Below are positions 59,971-64,000 of a stretch of DNA of 64,000 nucleotides, one piece after another (the stretch's first letter is position 1; the number at the start of each line of letters is the position of its first letter). The stretch lies in the NCBI GenBank assembly GCA_038501195.1, contig JBBPUQ010000005.1:3906001-3970000 (forward strand), written 5' to 3'. This DNA is from Nemania diffusa (lineage: Eukaryota > Ascomycota > Sordariomycetes > Xylariales > Xylariaceae). The notes beneath the pieces are model-generated. The model was not told the origin of the DNA and searched no databases. It worked only from the letters and a program-made list of their open reading frames with translations. Made by a program: the position numbers and the translations under genes.

Positions 59971-61045
59971 CAGCTCGTTTCTAGATGAGTATCACATGTA
60001 TAGTTTGACTGGCTGGCTGTTGCGTCTATCTGTGAGATTGGCGCGCGGCTCATGGGCTCGTGGTGGGGCATTCAAGTAGGTACATATTGATTTGCGGTTG
60101 CTACGACATAACAGATGGGTATCCAGGGAGCCAATGATCGAGAGGATCGTTGCTATGCCACGCATTAGCGGCCAGAGCGGGTTACTTAGGCACCTACCTA
60201 GGTGATAGCGGGAGACCCACACACACACATCGAGATCTACATTCTACAGTACAATACATACTTAAGAATAGCAGCTATAAATTGGTACTTGAACGAAAAA
60301 CGTATGAGATGAGGTCAAGCTTCTCATTCTCGTAAGAAAATAAGTGAATGAAACTTAAAAATATTTGTCTGTACATGGTAATTAGAAAGTGGAGAGTGAT
60401 ACAGTATATCATATAAGTTGCATCTTCATGTGTTATTACTTACCCAGGTAATGGTACCGGTATGGGGTACTTCCGCCATTGTCCAAACATAGCCAGCCTA
60501 TGACCTCACTGGTAAAGTACCTGCCAGACATTGACTCGAGGAGCTGGGTAGACAAAAAGATGGCCTCGACCGGATGCGACAGGGACCGGATCTATCACAA
60601 CCATACATCAACATACTGACTGTTCCTCCTTCAAAACGTCTCATTACCACAAAACCCCACAACAAGCTGTAATCTGAATACCTACCTCCACATCTACGTC
60701 GTAGCATCAATCGGAGTCCGACTTGGTTCTCTAGTTCCCTGCGACCCTTGCTCTACAGCCCATAATACCGCTGATAATCAACAAACGAAGCTCCTCCTAC
60801 CAACCGGCTATCCAACTTGCTCTCGTGCTCCCTTCTCGTCCTCAACTATCCCGCCCGTTTACTATCTACCGACGCTTCTCAGGCTTCTCAGACTTCTCAA
60901 ACATTACTCTTCCCTGTTACTACGACCGAGATCATACCCGAAGCAGCACATCTTGATACCAGCTCAAGGCCTATCATCCTCGGCGCAACCACCACACATA
61001 GACGATCGCAATATCGAATAGGTCTTGTCGCCGGGCTTCTTCATC
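59971..61045. other. Intergenic, about 1.1 kb
   Basis: 3' flank of the MATE gene and 5' region of the MARVEL gene. The last 250 bases are CT-rich, as in leaders of well-expressed fungal genes. No other gene. Confidence 0.45.
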
Positions 61046-61614
61046 ATGAATACCCTACTCAACTCGATCCTGCGCATAGTGCAGTTATTCCTCGTCCTCA
61101 TCGCGACAGCCCTCCTCGGCAACGTGCGCGCAACCACCATAGACGCCGCCTCCTCTGCCACGGCCGCCATCAACTTCTCCCTCTTCGTGGCCGCCCTGTC
61201 CTGGATTGCCGTGCTCTACAACCTGATCGCCCACTTCGTCTCCGCCGTGGCCATCCCCATCGTCGCGCTGGCTCTGGACAGCGCCGCCACGCTGTTCACC
61301 TTTATCAGCGCAGTCGTTCTGTCTGCGAAGCTGACTAGCGCTAACTGCGCCCACTATGTGAGTCTAGTGTACTACTTCCTGTAAATGGCACGTTGCTAAC
61401 TGGCTTTGCGCACTCGTAGGGCTCGAGACCGTCTGACTGGATCGCCTTTGGTTCCGGCGACACGGAGAAGCGCTGTCGCGAGATCCAAGCCGGCCTCGTC
61501 TTTATGTGGTTCCTCTTCGCCACCTTCGCTGCCACATTGGTATTTGCATTTAGAGAGTTCCGACGGGGCGGCGGATCCGTCCGGGGCCCCAGCATGTCGC
61601 AGATCGGCGTGTAG
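61046..61614 (+). CDS. MARVEL-domain membrane protein, Nce102/Fhn1-like
   Basis: Two exons, 61046-61357 and 61420-61614, giving 168 aa, phase 0. There are four transmembrane helices: about 5-28 (ILRIVQLFLVLIATALLG), 45-65, 70-95 and 130-150. The extracellular loop between TM3 and TM4 carries two Cys and a Gly-Ser-Asp stretch (SANCAHYG, then SGDTEKRCREIQAGL), as in Nce102 (C..GS...RCR.AQA). Yeast Nce102 organises eisosomes and senses sphingolipids at the plasma membrane; the same role is inferred. The start is ATG 61046; the in-frame codon at 61025 is TTG. The tail is short, basic and Gly-rich. Confidence 0.82.
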
Positions 61615-63023
61615 AACAGTGACGATCATTCAGACCATGTGAACAGTGAAGTCCACTGCGATGAGTCGAGGCATGTGCGGGACTGGGATTTAGGGTACTA
61701 ATGATGGCAGCGGTTGGTTGCTCGGCTAATATGCCGATATATCGTAATGTGTAGGATAAAGGAAATAACGAAATGGGGTTTCGCTCACTGTTGGTTCTGC
61801 AGAGCGATAGGCTCCTGAAGGTGGAACGTTACTCAAACAGGCATCCTATGAGCGGGCGCAACGAGGTTAATGATGGGATGAGACTAGGCTTCTGAACATT
61901 AGATGCTACTGGGAGGCTCTGGCGGTGAGCCTATGCTCTAACGTTAGCAATTAGCATGGTCCTGCTTGTCCGGCTCGATCATGTAGACATATAATAATGC
62001 AACTTTACACGAGAGAAGCGCCTATATATGCTTACAGCGTTACACTAGTGATGAATATTGACATGTTTATAACTCTATACCAACTATGACGGGTTTGGGG
62101 GTTTCGGATACAGTATTGAACATCTCTTAACGCTTCTCTTCGGTCGTGCCATAGTTACCTCACAGGTAGCAACTGTTACGACCTTTTTCTTTACACCAAA
62201 TAAAATAATGCTCCTACTTTATGAACAGCAAATCTCGTGCTATCATGACAACAGTCTTCATATATGTGTACTGCGGTCGATAGTGTACCGCTCCAATAAC
62301 TGAGCTCAATGAGCTGTTTGTATAACACGCCCTATGCTAGGGAGGCCAATACATTTTCTATTTTCCCTCTCCACCCTACAAATATAAACAAGTAGGAAAA
62401 CACTGCATTCGCTCTAAGCGGGAACTATAGAAAACAGCCCGCTCATGGGGGGGCCTTATTCGCTAATAGGGGGTTTCAAGAATAAACCTAGGCGGAGAGA
62501 ACCTGCAATAGCGAAGATTGGCTAGTTGTCACTAACTTATCTCCTAGTTTGACCGTTGGCTTACAGGAGCTAGAAGAAGGTGGGGAGAGGGATACCCTTG
62601 ATATCGAATTACAAAAGAGGATCTCTGAAAGTAAGCCTCATCCTCGCCTTTTTGTAAATGGTATTAAGCAACTTGTAGTAATTTGTTCATGTCGTATGAT
62701 TTCCTCTAGCTGTTTTGGTATGACTTCTAAATACCGAGACATGAAACATATAATGTGTAATGACATCCACAATATCGTACTCGCTGTTGGATTCGCTTTC
62801 ACTTTCTTCGGTGGCATTGCCATTTTTGTTGTCGTTACTCACCTGACTCGTGTGACGTTGCTTCGGTGTGCCAGGCCTTCATTAGGGGCAACAGGGTCGG
62901 ACGATAGATTACCAGGGGTTACGGACGATTATGGTCTTTAGCAGGAGTCTTGTGTCTTTTAAGGCTTTGCAATTCCGGAAGCCGGAATGTTCTTCAGTGC
63001 TTCATGGCTTATGCGTTGTCATG
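61615..63023. other. Intergenic or 3' part of the right-edge gene
   Basis: No clear gene. A 130-codon plus frame at 62549-62941 overlaps acidic-looking minus-strand sequence (around 62830-62690), and neither is recognisable. If the PNP_UDP gene has further introns after 63033, more of its exons could lie here. Confidence 0.35.
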
Positions 63024-63995
63024 TTACTCTACCTGGAAAAGTAATTTCCCACGAGGGCCATCCAAAACCGACCCTGTATCTCCTGTCTTGGTAGGTTGCT
63101 TTGGAGGATTAACCACCGGCGGTCGTCGGATTTCATTTAAAACAGCCTTAGCATATGCAGCAGCCATTGCGGAGGCATACGCCTATAGGAGAACCTGGAG
63201 TCAGTAAATACACCTCATGATAAAAAATTGTTATATACGTACCTGCCATTCCTTGTTCTTGTGTGCATCTCCGTAGTTGCTCACTCCACAGACGACACCG
63301 ACAGGAACGCGGTTTACGATCCCCCCTGCCGCCATCTCAAGACCGATAATGTTATATTTATCCCTCAGCTCGTCTCTCCTGCGGGCATTCTTCATAAGCT
63401 TCTCCCCTGATCCTATCGGTCCATACCATACCCGAGTCCGATTAGCGACTTGACGGGGCTGTCGTTCTACAAGCTTTTCCGCTCCGTCTTCCGCCATCTC
63501 GTACAACAGGTCCTTGTCTTGGCCCGGATCTAAGAACGTCCCTCTATCGTATTTTTCGTGTTTCATTGCCTCGTAGTACTGGAGGAAGAGCTGCGGATTA
63601 TTCCCAGCGCGGAGCTTGATGCTGCTGATAGCAGACCCGATAACAGGCTCGGCGCTGGCTAAGGCGTACCCGCGACGCAGCGGCTGGAACCCGTCGTGTG
63701 CCGTCTCTTTTCCCAGGTCGTAGGCCACCAGGCCCGCGGTCTCGCCGTCGGGGAGGGCCACGAGGATATCGCCGAGTCGGATGTCGCGGGCTGGACGCCG
63801 GGATAGGTTCGGGATGCCGGCGGCCACACCGACCAGCAACCCGAACCAAAGGTTGGGAAAAAACGCTTTGGCCTGGCTGGCTAACGCCGCCGCCGAACCG
63901 GTCCCGTATTCCTGGCCGGCTGGGAGCGTTGCGAGGACGATGTTGTGTCCGAGCACGTCGCCGGCTATAAACACGTAGTCGTGGCCTCGACTCAT
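63024..63995 (-). CDS. PNP_UDP (nucleoside phosphorylase-like) domain protein, 5' end missing
   Basis: Two exons are visible on the minus strand: 63995 (continuing off the right edge) to 63243, and 63182-63024, giving 303 codons. Sequence matches the fungal purine/uridine phosphorylase-like domain: GHNIVLATLPAGQEYGTG, WFGLLVGVAAGIPN, DIRLGDILVALP, WYGPIGSGEKLMKNARRR, then GVVCGVSNYGDAHKNKEWQ joined to AYASAMAAAYAKAVL. In fungi this domain stands alone or at the N-terminus of NLR-like proteins (NACHT, TPR or ankyrin) linked to non-self recognition. The usual first strand of the fold is absent, so the ATG at 63995 is probably internal and the gene starts beyond the window. After the domain only about 40 residues follow before TAA at 63026-63024, unless GTAGAG at 63032 is a splice donor. 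The usual FEMEAAG motif is LEMAAGG. Confidence 0.8.
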
Positions 63996-64000
63996 GGGGA

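Noticed and set aside
62549..62941. 130-codon plus frame with a hydrophobic segment
   Set aside because: The hydrophobic run is antisense to a Glu/Ser-rich minus-strand stretch; no family and no context support.

Overview
The window looks like nuclear DNA of a filamentous ascomycete (Pezizomycotina, probably a sordariomycete; the class is an inference). Three things point there. Genes are split by short introns (about 50-120 nt) with GTAAGT/GTGAGT-type donors and TAG/CAG acceptors. Gene families are typical of moulds: SAT4/PTH11-type rhodopsin domain, GPI-anchored Cys-rich protein, fungal-specific transcription factor domain, PNP_UDP protein, GH43. Intergenic DNA is long and full of TAGG/CCTA tetranucleotide runs. 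No bacterial operon features, rRNA or tRNA genes were recognised. All gene models below are hand-spliced, and codon phase was checked across every intron.

Layout, left to right: (1) 0.3-7.3 kb, housekeeping: Tctex-1-type dynein light chain (+), choline-phosphate cytidylyltransferase (-), F-box protein (-). (2) 7.3-18 kb, accessory: a gene-poor stretch, a 14-TM-type MFS transporter (-), an 858-bp hAT-like non-autonomous element with an 8-bp target duplication and an internal minisatellite, a possible decayed gene, and an unusual single gene that joins a SAT4-type 7-TM domain to a complete FHS/fucose-permease-like MFS domain (-). (3) 22-31.4 kb: complex I PSST subunit (+), GPI-anchored Cys-rich protein (-), Hv1-type proton channel (-), class 1A dihydroorotate dehydrogenase-like protein (-), Mag2/RNF10-type RING protein (-). 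(4) 32.9-43.4 kb: CBM48/AMPK-CBM protein with an acidic repeat tail and a 1.16-kb intron (-), then a C2H2 plus fungal-specific-domain transcription factor (-). (5) 43.4-51.5 kb: an 8-kb gene desert upstream of that factor. (6) 51.5-64 kb: sugar porter (+) tail-to-tail with a secreted GH43 glycosidase (-), a possible decayed gene, MATE exporter (+), Nce102-like MARVEL protein (+), and a PNP_UDP-domain protein (-) that runs off the right edge.

The sugar porter and GH43 may form a small hemicellulose-use pair, with the enzyme releasing sugars outside and the porter importing them. The other genes are mostly independent. The best candidates for something new are the SAT4-MFS fusion, the sugar porter with Cys in place of the conserved TM1 Asp, the zinc finger split by a 26-nt micro-exon, and the hAT-like element.
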